Source of the DNA: Epidermidibacterium keratini
GTDB taxonomy: Bacteria; Actinomycetota; Actinomycetes; Mycobacteriales; Antricoccaceae
Reading direction: 5' to 3'
NCBI RefSeq assembly: GCF_009834025.1
Contig: NZ_CP047156.1
Coordinates: 248,001-312,000 of the forward strand
Length of the DNA: 64,000 bases
Below the pieces are notes generated by a model. That model was not told the DNA's origin. It ran no database searches and saw only the letters and a program-made list of their open reading frames with translations. This document shows positions 47,103 through 56,465 of the stretch, piece after piece (the first letter of the stretch is position 1; the number at the start of each line of letters is the position of its first letter). The position numbers and the translations under genes were made by a program.

Positions 47103-48118
47103 GGCGGCGGTGGATCGCGATCGGGATCGTTGTCGCGATAGCGGCGAGCCTGGTGTGGGTGTTTGTGCTGCGCGATCGCGGCACCGTCGAGCCGGGACGC
47201 GCCTTTGCGTTGGCCACCGACCCCGCGACCGGGCCGCGGGCCGACGTCGAGGTCAAGGTTCCTTTTGGGACGCTCCGCTTCACCATCCGCGACGTCGCCG
47301 ATGAGCTGCCGAGTGACTACCTGGCCGACCCGTCGGCGGTCGCCGACGACCAGCTCGTCGCCGGGTCCGGGTCGTCACTGATCGTGGTGCGGTCGTCTTA
47401 TGCGCAGAGCGTGCAACCGATCGCGGGTGCCGAGCTGATGCAGCCGCCGGCGGTTGACTCGGTCGAGGTGGCGGTAGCAGGTGGGCAGTCTGTCCAGATT
47501 CCGGACGTCGTTGCGGCACCCAGCGGGCAGACGTGGGTCGTCGTCGTTCCCGAAGCCGATGCCACGCTCGATGACCTGCTGCTGGTGGTGACGGTTGCTG
47601 GCGAGTCGCAGATCGTGTCGGTCACCGGGGCGCAGCCGGACGAGATCGGCGCAGCCGAAGGGTTGTACCAACCAAATCTGCAAGCGAGCTTTAGCTGCGA
47701 CCAACCATCGCCCCCAGCTGGGACAACCGTCGCCGCGGCGACGTTGGGGTGCCAAGCAAGTCTCGGTCGGGCGCCGTACCAGCCCGATCTCGGCTGGGCC
47801 GGCGACGGACGCACGTACACCTGGCTGGGGCTCGAACTCGATGCGACCGACTGGCAGGAGGAGACTCAGGACTCGGGGCTGTGCGACGAGCTGAGCGTCG
47901 AAGCCAGCGCGACCATCGGTAACGAGCAGTCCACGCCAGCCGGCCTCCAGGGCCTCAGCGGTATCCCGGTCTGGCGTGCCGTGGTGGTCGTCCCGAGCCC
48001 CGTCGACGATCCGCCCGACGAGGTGTCGCTGTCCGTCACCTTGACGTGCACTCCAGGTCCAGACGGCACCCCGCTCACCGAGACGTTTACTGGCACCTAT
48101 CCGCTGAGCTGGATGTGA
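47099..48118 (+). CDS. Membrane-anchored extracellular protein, paralog B
   Basis: 339 residues with an N-terminal membrane segment (~4-24) and an extracellular domain related to paralog A, with Cys residues near 190, 210 and 245 that could form disulfides. GTG start overlaps the previous stop (GTGA), so the pair is co-translated. No family or catalytic motif is recognised; a two-component surface complex is a plausible inference. Confidence 0.7.
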   Translation: MRRRWIAIGIVVAIAASLVWVFVLRDRGTVEPGRAFALATDPATGPRADVEVKVPFGTLRFTIRDVADELPSDYLADPSAVADDQLVAGSGSSLIVVRSSYAQSVQPIAGAELMQPPAVDSVEVAVAGGQSVQIPDVVAAPSGQTWVVVVPEADATLDDLLLVVTVAGESQIVSVTGAQPDEIGAAEGLYQPNLQASFSCDQPSPPAGTTVAAATLGCQASLGRAPYQPDLGWAGDGRTYTWLGLELDATDWQEETQDSGLCDELSVEASATIGNEQSTPAGLQGLSGIPVWRAVVVVPSPVDDPPDEVSLSVTLTCTPGPDGTPLTETFTGTYPLSWM

Positions 48119-48172
48119 TCTCGGGCTCCAGCCGCATTCCGGGTGAGAACGCATGCGCCGTATGTTGTGGCG

Positions 48173-48997
48173 ATGCAGGACGAGCTGGGCAGTTTCGATC
48201 ACGTCGGCCTTCGCGACGTCACCGGTGACGAGGCTCGTCGCGCTAGTCGGCACTGGTGGGATGCCGAGTCCGACGACTACCTTGCCGAGCACGGCGCGGA
48301 CATCGGCGACGCCGACTTCCTCTGGTGTCCGGAGGGGCTGCGGGAGGACGACGCGCGGCTACTCGGTGACCCCGCTTCGCTCGCCGGGCTCCTGGTGCTT
48401 GAGGTGGGCTGCGGGAGCGCCCCGGTCTCGCGCTGGTTGGCCGCCCACGGTGCGCACCCGGTCGGGCTGGACCTGTCCGGCGCCATGCTGCGTCGCGGCG
48501 CCCAGATCGGTCGGCGTACGTCGGCCGAGGTGCCGCTGGTGCAGGCCGACGCCGTACAACTGCCGTTTGCGTCGGAGGCGTTTGACTTGGCCGTCTCGTC
48601 GTTCGGGGCAATCGCGTTTGTCGCTGACCCCGCCGCCGTGATGCGCGAGGTCGCGCGGGTGCTGCGCCCCGGCGGCCGGTGGGTCTTCTCGACCAACCAC
48701 CCGATGCGGTGGGTGCTGCCGGACAGCCCATACGTCCGCGATCTGCGGGTGCGATCGTCGTACTTCGACGACCGCGCTTACGTCGAGGCCGACGTCTCCG
48801 ACCGCCCGGTGTACGTCGAGACGCATCGCACGATGAGCCAGCGGGTGCGCGACATCCTCGCAGCCGGGCTGGTGCTCGATGACCTCGTCGAACCGGAGTG
48901 GGTGGCCGGCAACGACCGCACGTGGGGGCAGTGGAGCCCCGAGCGTGGCGCGTTGGTGCCGGGGACGGTCATCTTCAGCGCCCACAAGCCCGCCTGA
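48173..48997 (+). CDS. SAM-dependent methyltransferase
   Basis: About 274 residues, class I. Motif I VLEVGCGSAPVSRWLA, then GLDLSGAMLRRG, VQADAVQLPFASEAFDLAVSSFGAIAFV, and VARVLRPGGRWVFSTNHPMRW. Similar to UbiE/small-molecule methyltransferases; substrate unknown. TATGTT lies 6 nt before ATG 48173 and there is no ribosome site, so leaderless; an upstream GTG at 48143 is less likely. A palindromic element begins in its stop codon. Confidence 0.88.
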   Translation: MQDELGSFDHVGLRDVTGDEARRASRHWWDAESDDYLAEHGADIGDADFLWCPEGLREDDARLLGDPASLAGLLVLEVGCGSAPVSRWLAAHGAHPVGLDLSGAMLRRGAQIGRRTSAEVPLVQADAVQLPFASEAFDLAVSSFGAIAFVADPAAVMREVARVLRPGGRWVFSTNHPMRWVLPDSPYVRDLRVRSSYFDDRAYVEADVSDRPVYVETHRTMSQRVRDILAAGLVLDDLVEPEWVAGNDRTWGQWSPERGALVPGTVIFSAHKPA

Positions 48998-49056
48998 CCT
49001 GCGGCCCGTTTGTGCTGGCTCTGGGCCGTGTAGGGGGCACAAACCTGCCGCAGATC
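48996..49056. repeat. Palindromic element, copy 2
   Basis: GACCTGCGGCCCGTTTGTGC at 48996-49015 with an imperfect complement at 49037-49056. Begins inside the TGA of the preceding gene, exactly like copy 1, and lies between two genes on the same strand. No DnaA-box-like 9-mer beside it. Confidence 0.85.
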
Positions 49057-49120
49057 GCGGCCGGTGTCACCTCGTCGGTTACGGTGACGCACGGACAAGC
49101 AGGCTCAAGGGATCAGACTG

Positions 49121-50296
49121 ATGACCGACCCACAGGAGTCGATACTGCCGCCGCTCGACGATGGCGACATCTATATCTACGCTCACAGCAACGGTGGTAT
49201 CAGCCTCATCCGAAGCGGCGGCGATCTTCGCGCCGTGACCCTCGCTGGTGCTCTCCTGGCCGCTCGGGCAACGCACGAGTCGGGCGATCGCGTCTTTGTC
49301 GGCGGCGACAACGCGCCGCTCTCGATCGACGTCATCCAAGTGCTGCGTTCACTCGGATGGCCCCTGGAGCTGTTCGGCGCACCGGCGCGGCCGCAGCACT
49401 GGCCAGGGGGCAAGACGGCCGTGATGACGGCCACCGAGGCCGGCGCAGAGGACATCTTGGATGATCTGATCGCTCGGGGAGCAGATGTGCACCGCGCGGA
49501 CTCGATGGGCTCGACCGCACTGCACCACGCAGCAGCGGCAGGGAACTCCGCGGCCGTCGACGCGCTCATCGCCGCTGGTGCGCGCGTGGACCTGCCCAAC
49601 GGCAAGGGCGCGACCCCGCTGCATATCGCCTCAACCCTGGGCCACCGCGAAGCTGCTGAGAGGCTTCGCTATCACGGAGCATACGAGCCGTCGGCGCCCC
49701 TGCACAGCACGTCGACGACCACTTCGAGCTCTGACAAGCTGTTCTCACGCATGCACTTCCTGGTGCTGTATGTCTGGCTTGTCCCGCTGATAGTGGCCGC
49801 GCTGGTGCTGATCCTCGCCTGGCCGCCAGAAGTTCAGGACTCTGTCGCCATCACGATGCTCCTCCTTCTGCCCTGGATCGCGGTTGCCCCACCACTCGCG
49901 TTCTGGCGTGGCGGAGTTCCCCGCCGCATCGACGGCTCGGCGCTCATGCTGCGCACCCTCATCGGTCGGCGGCGTGTGGTGGACCTCGATCAGGTGACCT
50001 TCATCGCCGCCGGCGGGTCGCCGCACCGGCGCCGGCGTAATACCGGCGGATGGTTACTGCTGGGGCTCGCAGAGGGTGCGTCGATCTCTCGCCGGTCACT
50101 GCGCCGCCTGTTCATCCCGGATGGGGACCGTGACGCAGTCGCCGCCGCGGTCGATCGCGCCGTCGTCGTGGTTCTCCACGGCCCGAACCGCGAGGAGGTC
50201 TTGCTGCCGATCGCCACGATTGCTGCACGGCGCGGCACACGAGTTACACCAACCGTGCGCCGGCTGTTCGCCGCCTCAGGCCGAGGGTCTGGATAA
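49121..50296 (+). CDS. Ankyrin-repeat membrane protein with PH-like tail
   Basis: 391 residues. Two to three ankyrin repeats at ~105-190 (MGSTALHHAAAAGNSAAVDALIAAGARVD, GATPLHIASTLGHREAAERLRYHGA), then two membrane segments (~212-260), then a domain (DGSALMLRTLIGRRRVVDLDQVTFIAAGG) resembling bacterial PH folds. AAGGGA precedes the ATG. The combination suggests a membrane-localised interaction protein; partners unknown. Confidence 0.75.
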   Translation: MTDPQESILPPLDDGDIYIYAHSNGGISLIRSGGDLRAVTLAGALLAARATHESGDRVFVGGDNAPLSIDVIQVLRSLGWPLELFGAPARPQHWPGGKTAVMTATEAGAEDILDDLIARGADVHRADSMGSTALHHAAAAGNSAAVDALIAAGARVDLPNGKGATPLHIASTLGHREAAERLRYHGAYEPSAPLHSTSTTTSSSDKLFSRMHFLVLYVWLVPLIVAALVLILAWPPEVQDSVAITMLLLLPWIAVAPPLAFWRGGVPRRIDGSALMLRTLIGRRRVVDLDQVTFIAAGGSPHRRRRNTGGWLLLGLAEGASISRRSLRRLFIPDGDRDAVAAAVDRAVVVVLHGPNREEVLLPIATIAARRGTRVTPTVRRLFAASGRGSG

Positions 50297-50310
50297 GTAG
50301 GCAGACGCGC

Positions 50311-50994
50311 TCAGACGGGGGTCGCGCCGAACCCGCTCGATGGCGCCGCAGGCGGCGCACTCGCCGACTCCGGTGGCTGGTTCATCCGCTCCTTGCCAGC
50401 TGCCGCGATCGAGCCGAGGGCTCCGAACGCGAGCAGCAGGTAGCCGAGCGGGATGAGCCAGCCGTAGAAGCGGAACGAGACCGCATCGGTGCTCGACAGC
50501 ATCAGCCAGATCGACAGCCCGAGCCCAACCAGCGCCAGCACGGCCCCAATGATCGCGACCCGCCACACGCGCTGGCGGACGGCAAGGAACGCGAAGATCA
50601 GCATGAGTACGGCGATGACGATCGCGGCATAGAACGCGATCGTCTCCCCTTGCTGGCGGGCCTGCGTCGGAGACCACATCCGCCACGCGATCCAGCCGAG
50701 AAGCCCCGCGAGTACGACGTAACCGAGTACGGCGATCCAGCGGTTGGCGCGCGAGTTGAACATCGCGAACAAAGTGGTGGCCGCCAGCAGACCGCCCAGC
50801 GCGGCGTACCCCGCGATCGCGTAGTAACCGAGCACCGTCGGCAGCCCCAGGTTGTCCGATGCGGCGTACACCGCCTGGCCGAGCTCGATCGACGCGAGCG
50901 TGTTGCCGCCGGCGTCGGCGTAGGGAAGCACGAACGCGGTGAGCGCGAGAAGCCCCGCACCGAGCCAGGTCAGCAGGAACGCGATGAGCACCAT
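50311..50994 (-). CDS. Multi-pass membrane protein, group with the gene at 52990
   Basis: About 227 residues with around six membrane segments and a Pro/Ala/Ser-rich cytoplasmic tail. The GTG/ATG choice is settled by GGGAGG upstream of ATG 50994. The final transmembrane part (FYGWLIPLGYLLLAFGALGSI) matches the end of the gene at 52990 (LAWAWLMPISYLLLLAGAILVI), so the two are probably paralogs. They flank a lipoprotein pair. Function unknown. Confidence 0.65.
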   Translation of the reverse strand: MVLIAFLLTWLGAGLLALTAFVLPYADAGGNTLASIELGQAVYAASDNLGLPTVLGYYAIAGYAALGGLLAATTLFAMFNSRANRWIAVLGYVVLAGLLGWIAWRMWSPTQARQQGETIAFYAAIVIAVLMLIFAFLAVRQRVWRVAIIGAVLALVGLGLSIWLMLSSTDAVSFRFYGWLIPLGYLLLAFGALGSIAAAGKERMNQPPESASAPPAAPSSGFGATPV

Positions 50995-51141
50995 GGCCCC
51001 ATCCTCCCTGGTCCGTTGCCGCTCTGCCACCGCGAGATCTGTGGAGCACCTGTCTGAGGCGCGGAGTCGGTCGTTATCGTGATGGCGGCTACTACCCCGC
51101 TTCGGATTGCAGCCCTGACCACAGTTTTAGATGGAGGATCC

Positions 51142-52020
51142 ATGCGAAAGTCGCTTCTCGTCGTATCCGCCGCGCTGCTCGCAGTCACCGCTGCCTGCTC
51201 GTCGGATATCAGCGACGTCGCCGACCAGGCATCAAGCGCGCCGTCGAACGGTTCCTCTGCGACGCTGTCGGGCGATTCGGTCGACACGCTGGTCAGCGCC
51301 GTCGAAGAGGAAGGTCGGGACTGCGTCGCCGTCGAAAACCCGACGAACATGCGTGTCTGCATTGGCGACAACATGTTTTTGCCAGTCCTCTACGTCTTCA
51401 ACGACGACGAGGGGAATCCCGAGCGAGTGTTCGCCGTCGATGACACCGGCACGTACGGCCCCGTCCTGAACCTTATCGTCGAGAACCTCCTGCCGGACGT
51501 CCCGGCGCAGGAACGCACCGACGCACTTGCCGACGACAAGGTGACCGAGTTCGGGGATGTTGCGGTCAAGGGCGGCGACGAGTACGTCGTCATCGCCGCC
51601 GACCCGGCGTTGGCCGAGGAGCCGTTCCCACAACTGCCTCAGCTCGACGGTGATGCGGTCGCGCAGTCGCTCCAACAGACCTTGGGCCTGCAGTGCAAGG
51701 GGACGGCGCCGGACCACAACTGCAACGGGCCCGGCGGCGAGGCCAACATCGGCCCCGTCAGCGGTCCCGACAGCCCAGTGACGATGATGGCGCTCGTTGA
51801 TGTAACTACCGAGGGCGAGTACTTCGGTGGCGTACCGGAGTTCTTCGAAGCGGCCGGCATCCCCCTTACCGAGCAGTCGATAACGGATATCGCCGAGTGC
51901 CAACCGAAGGCCGACATGTGCACGCCAACTGCCGTCACCGAAAGCGGACTGCTCACCCGGCTAATGCCGAACTTTGAGATGACGCAAGTCGACGTCTTCC
52001 CGATGCCGACCTTCGAGTAA
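51142..52020 (+). CDS. Lipoprotein, paralog 1
   Basis: 292 residues. Signal with lipobox AVTAAC; then a domain shared with the next gene: LYVFNDDEGNPERVFAV, LLPDVPAQERTDAL, VTEFGDVAVKGGDEYVV, EEPFPQLPQLDGDAVAQSL and GTAPDHNCNG. Several paired Cys in the mature part could form disulfides. Start ATG 51142 with GGAGGA 3 nt before it; upstream in-frame ATGs would lack a signal peptide. Divergent from the membrane protein at 50311. No known family. Confidence 0.8.
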   Translation: MRKSLLVVSAALLAVTAACSSDISDVADQASSAPSNGSSATLSGDSVDTLVSAVEEEGRDCVAVENPTNMRVCIGDNMFLPVLYVFNDDEGNPERVFAVDDTGTYGPVLNLIVENLLPDVPAQERTDALADDKVTEFGDVAVKGGDEYVVIAADPALAEEPFPQLPQLDGDAVAQSLQQTLGLQCKGTAPDHNCNGPGGEANIGPVSGPDSPVTMMALVDVTTEGEYFGGVPEFFEAAGIPLTEQSITDIAECQPKADMCTPTAVTESGLLTRLMPNFEMTQVDVFPMPTFE

Positions 52021-52027
52021 GCCCCGC

Positions 52028-52906
52028 ATGAGCGTTCTCCTGCGGCTCTTGAACCTACCGCTCGTCCTGGTCGCCGTCTTGGTCGCGGGGCTGACAGGGT
52101 GTTCGTCGACGGATGGAGGTTCGTCGACCGAGGTGTCGGGTGATCTCTCTGCGGCGGCGGTAGACGAGCTCATCGGTGCTCTCGAGGCGGACGACAAGGT
52201 TTGCCTCGAGACGCAAACTCCGAGCAACCTGCGCACGTGTATCGACGGCCAGCTCTCGTCGAGCTTCCTATACGTGTTCTATGACGACAAAGGTCAGCCC
52301 GAGCGGGTCTTCGCGGCGAGTGTGGTTTACGGCCAGTACCGTGACGTGGCCGCCAAGGCGCTGCTCCCCGACGTGCCCTCGTCGGACCTCGACGAGGCCA
52401 TGATGGACGAGGGCGTCACCGAGTTCGGGGAGGTCGCGGTGAAGGGCGGAGTCGACTACGTGGTGTTCGCGCGGGACCCTGCCTCAGCCGAGGAGCCGTT
52501 TCCCGAGATGCCGCAGCTCGACGGGGATGCCACCGCAGCAGCACTCGAGCAGGCCTACGGCATCCAGTGCGAGGGGACCGCTCCGGAGCACGACTGCGCG
52601 GCGAGCGGGGTGATGGCCACGATCGGACCAGAAGCATCGATCGTCGATGACGATCCTCCGATCGCGATGACCGTCAAGATCGAGCAGGAGTACTCCGGCG
52701 ATACCAAGATCGCCGGTGTGCCGGAGTTCTTCGCGGCTGCGGGAATGCCGCTCTCGGAGGAGTCGATGCAGCTCATCACCGACTGCGACGCCGCGAGCAC
52801 CCTCTGCAAACCAACCTTCGTGAACGGCGACGGGCTGCTGGTTCGAATCGACCCGAGCAACCTCGGCACGAAGATCGAAGTCGGCCCGCTGGTCCCGGTC
52901 TCATAG
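52028..52906 (+). CDS. Lipoprotein, paralog 2
   Basis: 292 residues, lipobox VAGLTGC. Collinear with paralog 1: LYVFYDDKGQPERVFA, LLPDVPSSDLDEAM, VTEFGEVAVKGGVDYVVFA, EEPFPEMPQLDGDATAAAL, GTAPEHDCA. It lies 7 bp after paralog 1 on the same strand, so the two are co-transcribed and arose by tandem duplication. Surface-located, ligand unknown. Confidence 0.8.
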   Translation: MSVLLRLLNLPLVLVAVLVAGLTGCSSTDGGSSTEVSGDLSAAAVDELIGALEADDKVCLETQTPSNLRTCIDGQLSSSFLYVFYDDKGQPERVFAASVVYGQYRDVAAKALLPDVPSSDLDEAMMDEGVTEFGEVAVKGGVDYVVFARDPASAEEPFPEMPQLDGDATAAALEQAYGIQCEGTAPEHDCAASGVMATIGPEASIVDDDPPIAMTVKIEQEYSGDTKIAGVPEFFAAAGMPLSEESMQLITDCDAASTLCKPTFVNGDGLLVRIDPSNLGTKIEVGPLVPVS

Positions 52907-52989
52907 CGACGCCGATCGGCCCTAGTGCGGCCGGGTGCGGAGCAGACTCCAGCTCCCTTGTATGACCAGCGCGTCGGCGTACTCCTCGC

Positions 52990-53688
52990 TCATCCGCGCG
53001 CCTCTAGATTCGGCGAGGTCCGGTGGCGCTCGACGATCACGAGGATCGCGCCCGCCAGCAGGAGTAGGTACGAAATCGGCATCAGCCAGGCCCAGGCAAG
53101 GAAGGTGTATTCGGCACCCGTCGCATTGTCGATCAGCACGGCCAGCGACCCCAACAGCCCCCATGCGGCGGCGGCAAGGACAAGCCAGGCAGTCCAGGCC
53201 GTCCATCGCTTGAACACCAGTAACAGCAACACGAGCCCGACGATCAGGAAGATCGTTAACGACGCGACAATATCGGCGATCGGACGCGGCGTGTCGTCCG
53301 CGAACTGATTGATCAGGCCGCCGGTGACGAGCGTAAACACCAGTACGCCAATGAGGATCATCGCGACCTTGCGCAGGGGTTCGGCGTACGCCCAGCACAC
53401 CAGGCCCAGCAACCCACTCGCGACGGCCGCAATGATCCATCCGCCGTCAAGAAAAACCCCCGACAAACCTGCCCTCGAATACCGACCAGGCTGGGCAAAC
53501 TCGGCGAAATGCCTCGAGTCCGAACCAAGCACACCGGCCTCGATCCACGGCAGGACCGCGGTCGACACGAACATCAGCACGACACCGACGACGAGCAGTC
53601 CGGCGGCCAGCCACTGCCGCTTGATCGACGGGCGAGCTCGCACCGGACTTGCACCACTGCTCACGCCCGCGCCTGACGGCTGATACAT
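52990..53688 (-). CDS. Multi-pass membrane protein, group with the gene at 50311
   Basis: 232 residues, about six membrane segments with short loops and a basic C-terminus. Shares the final YLLLLAGAILVI-type segment and general plan with the gene at 50311. Divergent from polA's operon direction only by position: both read on the minus strand, with polA ending 60 bp downstream of its start. Function unknown. Confidence 0.6.
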   Translation of the reverse strand: MYQPSGAGVSSGASPVRARPSIKRQWLAAGLLVVGVVLMFVSTAVLPWIEAGVLGSDSRHFAEFAQPGRYSRAGLSGVFLDGGWIIAAVASGLLGLVCWAYAEPLRKVAMILIGVLVFTLVTGGLINQFADDTPRPIADIVASLTIFLIVGLVLLLLVFKRWTAWTAWLVLAAAAWGLLGSLAVLIDNATGAEYTFLAWAWLMPISYLLLLAGAILVIVERHRTSPNLEARG

Positions 53689-53748
53689 CGGCGTACGCCT
53701 CTCGGGTTCGTTGAACCGGTCGCTGACCGGCGCGTTTGCCGACAGATG

Positions 53749-56442
53749 CTAGTGGGCGGCGTCCTCCCAGTTGGGACCGACACCGACCGAGACCTCCATC
53801 GGTACGTCGAGGTCGGCGGCCGCGGCCATCTGCTCGTGCACAATCGCCTCGACCTGCTCGCGCTCACCGGGCGCGATCTCCAGCACGAGTTCGTCGTGCA
53901 CCTGCAGCAACACCCGCGACTGCACGCCGGCCTCGCTCAACGCGCGCTCGACCCCCAGCATCGCCACCTTGATGATGTCGGCGGCCGAGCCCTGGATCGG
54001 CGCGTTGAGCGCCATCCGCTCGGCCATCTCGCGGCGCTGGCGGTTATCGCTGTTGAGGTCGGGCAGGTAGCGCCGGCGGCCCATGATCGTCTCGGTGTAG
54101 CCGGACACGCGGGCCTCAGCGACGACGTTGCGCAGGTAGTCGCGCACGCCGCCGAACCTCTCGAAGTAGGCCTCCATCTGCTCGCGCGCCTCGGCGGGCG
54201 TGATTCGCAGCTGCTGCGACAATCCGAAGGCAGACAGCCCGTAGGCAAGCCCGTAGGACATCGCCTTGATCCGCCGCCGCGTCTCGCCGTCGACATCTTT
54301 AGGCTCGATCCGGTACGCGCGTGCCGCGACAAACGTGTGCAGATCTTCGTTGGAGTTGAACGCCTCGATCAGCCCCGCATCACCGGAGAGGTGCGCCATG
54401 ATCCGCATCTCGATCTGGCTGTAGTCGGCCGTCATCAACGACTCGAACCCGGCTCCGGGCACAAACGAGCGCCGAATCTGCCGTCCCTCGGCCGAGCGCA
54501 CCGGCACGTTTTGCAGGTTGGGGTCGGTCGAGCTGAGCCGGCCGGTCGCCGCAATCGTCTGCTGGAACGTGGTGTGCACCCGGCTCGCGTCGTCGGCCAG
54601 CGGCATCAGCCCGTCGACCACGCTCTTGAGCCGACTGATGTCGCGGTGGCGCATCAGTGCGACGAGGAACGGGTGCTCAGTCTGCTCCAGCAATCCCTTC
54701 AACGCGTCTGCGTCGGTGGTGTAGCCGGACTTGATCTTCTTCGTCTTCGGCAGCCCGAGCTCGTCGAACAGCACGACCTGCAGCTGCTTGGGCGAGCCGA
54801 GGTTGATCTCGTGCCCGATGATCGAGTACGCCTCGCTCGCTACGTGTTCGACCTCGCCGCCGAACTGCTTGGACAGCTCCTGCAGGTAGTCGAGATCGAC
54901 CGCGATCCCGCGGCCTTCCATCGTGGCCAGCATCTGCGCAAGCGGCAGCTCCATATCGGCCAGCAGTCCCGCGGCGTTGCGGTCGATCAGCTCGCCGTCG
55001 AGCACGTCGCGCAGCTGGCCGGTCGCGACGGCCCGCGAGATCTGCTCGGCCGCGATCGCCTCGTCGGCCTCGTCTTCTCCCCCGTCGAGCGTGAGCTGCT
55101 CGGCGCCGGCCTGCGCCTCGGTGTGCAGCTCACGGTGCAAGTACGCCGATGACAGCGCGCCCAGGTCAAAGGTGCGCCGGCCGGGGTTGACGAGGTACGC
55201 CGCGAGCGCGGTGTCCGAGACCAGCCCCGCGAGCTCCCAGCCGCGGGCGGTGATCGCCAGCAGCGGGCCCTTCACGTCATGCACGATCTTGGGCTGCTTC
55301 GCATCGGCCAGCCACTGCCCCAGCGCCTTGTCGTCGTCGGGATCGACCGTGTCGCTGGTGATATCGGCGTACGCCGTGGTGCCGTCGACGCTGAACGCGA
55401 TCCCGGTCAGCTCGCCGGTGCCGCGGCCCCATGACCCGCGAAATGACACCGCGGTCGGCATACCGCTCGAGGCGTTGTCCTTCAGCCACGCGCCCATCTC
55501 GCCGGACGGGATCGTCTCGACGTCGATCTCGATCGCCTCGGCGACGGCCGGCTCGTCAGGGGCGAGTACGGCGTTGAGCCGGTCGCGGATCTGCCCACGG
55601 AACTGCAGCGTGTCGAAGATTTTGTTGACCGCAGGACCGTCGAGTACGTCGATCGTCAGCTGGCCGGGGGCGAGGTCGAGCTCAAGATCATCGCGCAGTT
55701 GGTTGAGCTCGAAGTTGCGCTGCACCGACGGGAGGTGATCGCGCAGTGACTGCCCGGCCTTGCCCTTGATCTGATCCAGGTGCTCGATGATCCCGTCAAC
55801 GGTGTCGTACGCCGTCAGCCACTTGGCCGCCGTCTTCGGCCCAACGCCGGGGATGCCAGGCAGGTTGTCGCTGTCTTCACCGACGAGCGCCGCGAGGTGG
55901 CGGTAGCGGTTGGGTGGTACGCCGTACTTGTCCTCGACCGCCGGTGCGTCCATGCGGCTCAGCACCGACACGCCCTGCACCGGATAGAGGACCGTCACCT
56001 CGTCGCCGACCAGCTGGTAGGAGTCGCGGTCGCCGGAGCAGATCAGCACCTCCATGCCGTCGGCCCGTGCCTGCGCGGTGAGGGTGGCGATGATGTCGTC
56101 GGCTTCGTAGTTTTCCTTCGTCAGCCAGCGGATGCCCATCGCATCGAGGACGTCCTGAATGAGGCTGACCTGCCCCTTGAACTCGTCCGGGGACTTGCTG
56201 CGCCCGGCCTTGTATTCGGCGTACGACTCGGTGCGAAACGACACCCGCGACAGGTCGAAAGCGACACCGACATGGGTCGGCTCCTCGTCGCGCAGCAGGT
56301 TGATCAGCATCGAGGTGAAGCCGTAGACCGCGTTGGTCGACTGGCCGGTCGTCGTCACGAAGTTTTCGGCAGGTAGGGCGAAGAAAGCGCGGTAGGCGAG
56401 GGAGTGTCCGTCAAGAAGCAGAAGTCGTTGCGAGTTGCTCAC
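53749..56442 (-). CDS. polA: DNA polymerase I
   Basis: About 897 residues. N-terminal 5' nuclease (RLLLLDGHSLAYRAFFALP ... GDRDSYQLVGDEVTVLYP), a middle 3' exonuclease-like domain in which the catalytic acids appear not to be conserved (as in many actinobacteria), and the polymerase domain with ATGRLSSTDPNLQNVPVR, motif A TADYSQIEMRI, the O-helix RRRIKAMSYGLAYGLSAFG and motif C QVHDELVLE. Translation starts at GTG 56442 (MSNSQRLLLLDGH), with TAGACT 7 nt upstream; leaderless and divergent from the thioesterase. Confidence 0.95.
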   Translation of the reverse strand: MSNSQRLLLLDGHSLAYRAFFALPAENFVTTTGQSTNAVYGFTSMLINLLRDEEPTHVGVAFDLSRVSFRTESYAEYKAGRSKSPDEFKGQVSLIQDVLDAMGIRWLTKENYEADDIIATLTAQARADGMEVLICSGDRDSYQLVGDEVTVLYPVQGVSVLSRMDAPAVEDKYGVPPNRYRHLAALVGEDSDNLPGIPGVGPKTAAKWLTAYDTVDGIIEHLDQIKGKAGQSLRDHLPSVQRNFELNQLRDDLELDLAPGQLTIDVLDGPAVNKIFDTLQFRGQIRDRLNAVLAPDEPAVAEAIEIDVETIPSGEMGAWLKDNASSGMPTAVSFRGSWGRGTGELTGIAFSVDGTTAYADITSDTVDPDDDKALGQWLADAKQPKIVHDVKGPLLAITARGWELAGLVSDTALAAYLVNPGRRTFDLGALSSAYLHRELHTEAQAGAEQLTLDGGEDEADEAIAAEQISRAVATGQLRDVLDGELIDRNAAGLLADMELPLAQMLATMEGRGIAVDLDYLQELSKQFGGEVEHVASEAYSIIGHEINLGSPKQLQVVLFDELGLPKTKKIKSGYTTDADALKGLLEQTEHPFLVALMRHRDISRLKSVVDGLMPLADDASRVHTTFQQTIAATGRLSSTDPNLQNVPVRSAEGRQIRRSFVPGAGFESLMTADYSQIEMRIMAHLSGDAGLIEAFNSNEDLHTFVAARAYRIEPKDVDGETRRRIKAMSYGLAYGLSAFGLSQQLRITPAEAREQMEAYFERFGGVRDYLRNVVAEARVSGYTETIMGRRRYLPDLNSDNRQRREMAERMALNAPIQGSAADIIKVAMLGVERALSEAGVQSRVLLQVHDELVLEIAPGEREQVEAIVHEQMAAAADLDVPMEVSVGVGPNWEDAAH

Positions 56443-56449
56443 GCCTGCG

Positions 56450-56459
56450 AGTCTAGGGT
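56450..56459. promoter_or_regulatory. Overlapping divergent -10 elements of polA and the thioesterase gene
   Basis: Plus strand TAGGGT (56454-56459) lies 6 nt before ATG 56466; minus strand TAGACT (56455-56450) lies 7 nt before GTG 56442. Both fit TANNNT and share the TA at 56454-56455. Neither gene has a Shine-Dalgarno. Confidence 0.6.
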
Positions 56460-56465
56460 TGGGCC

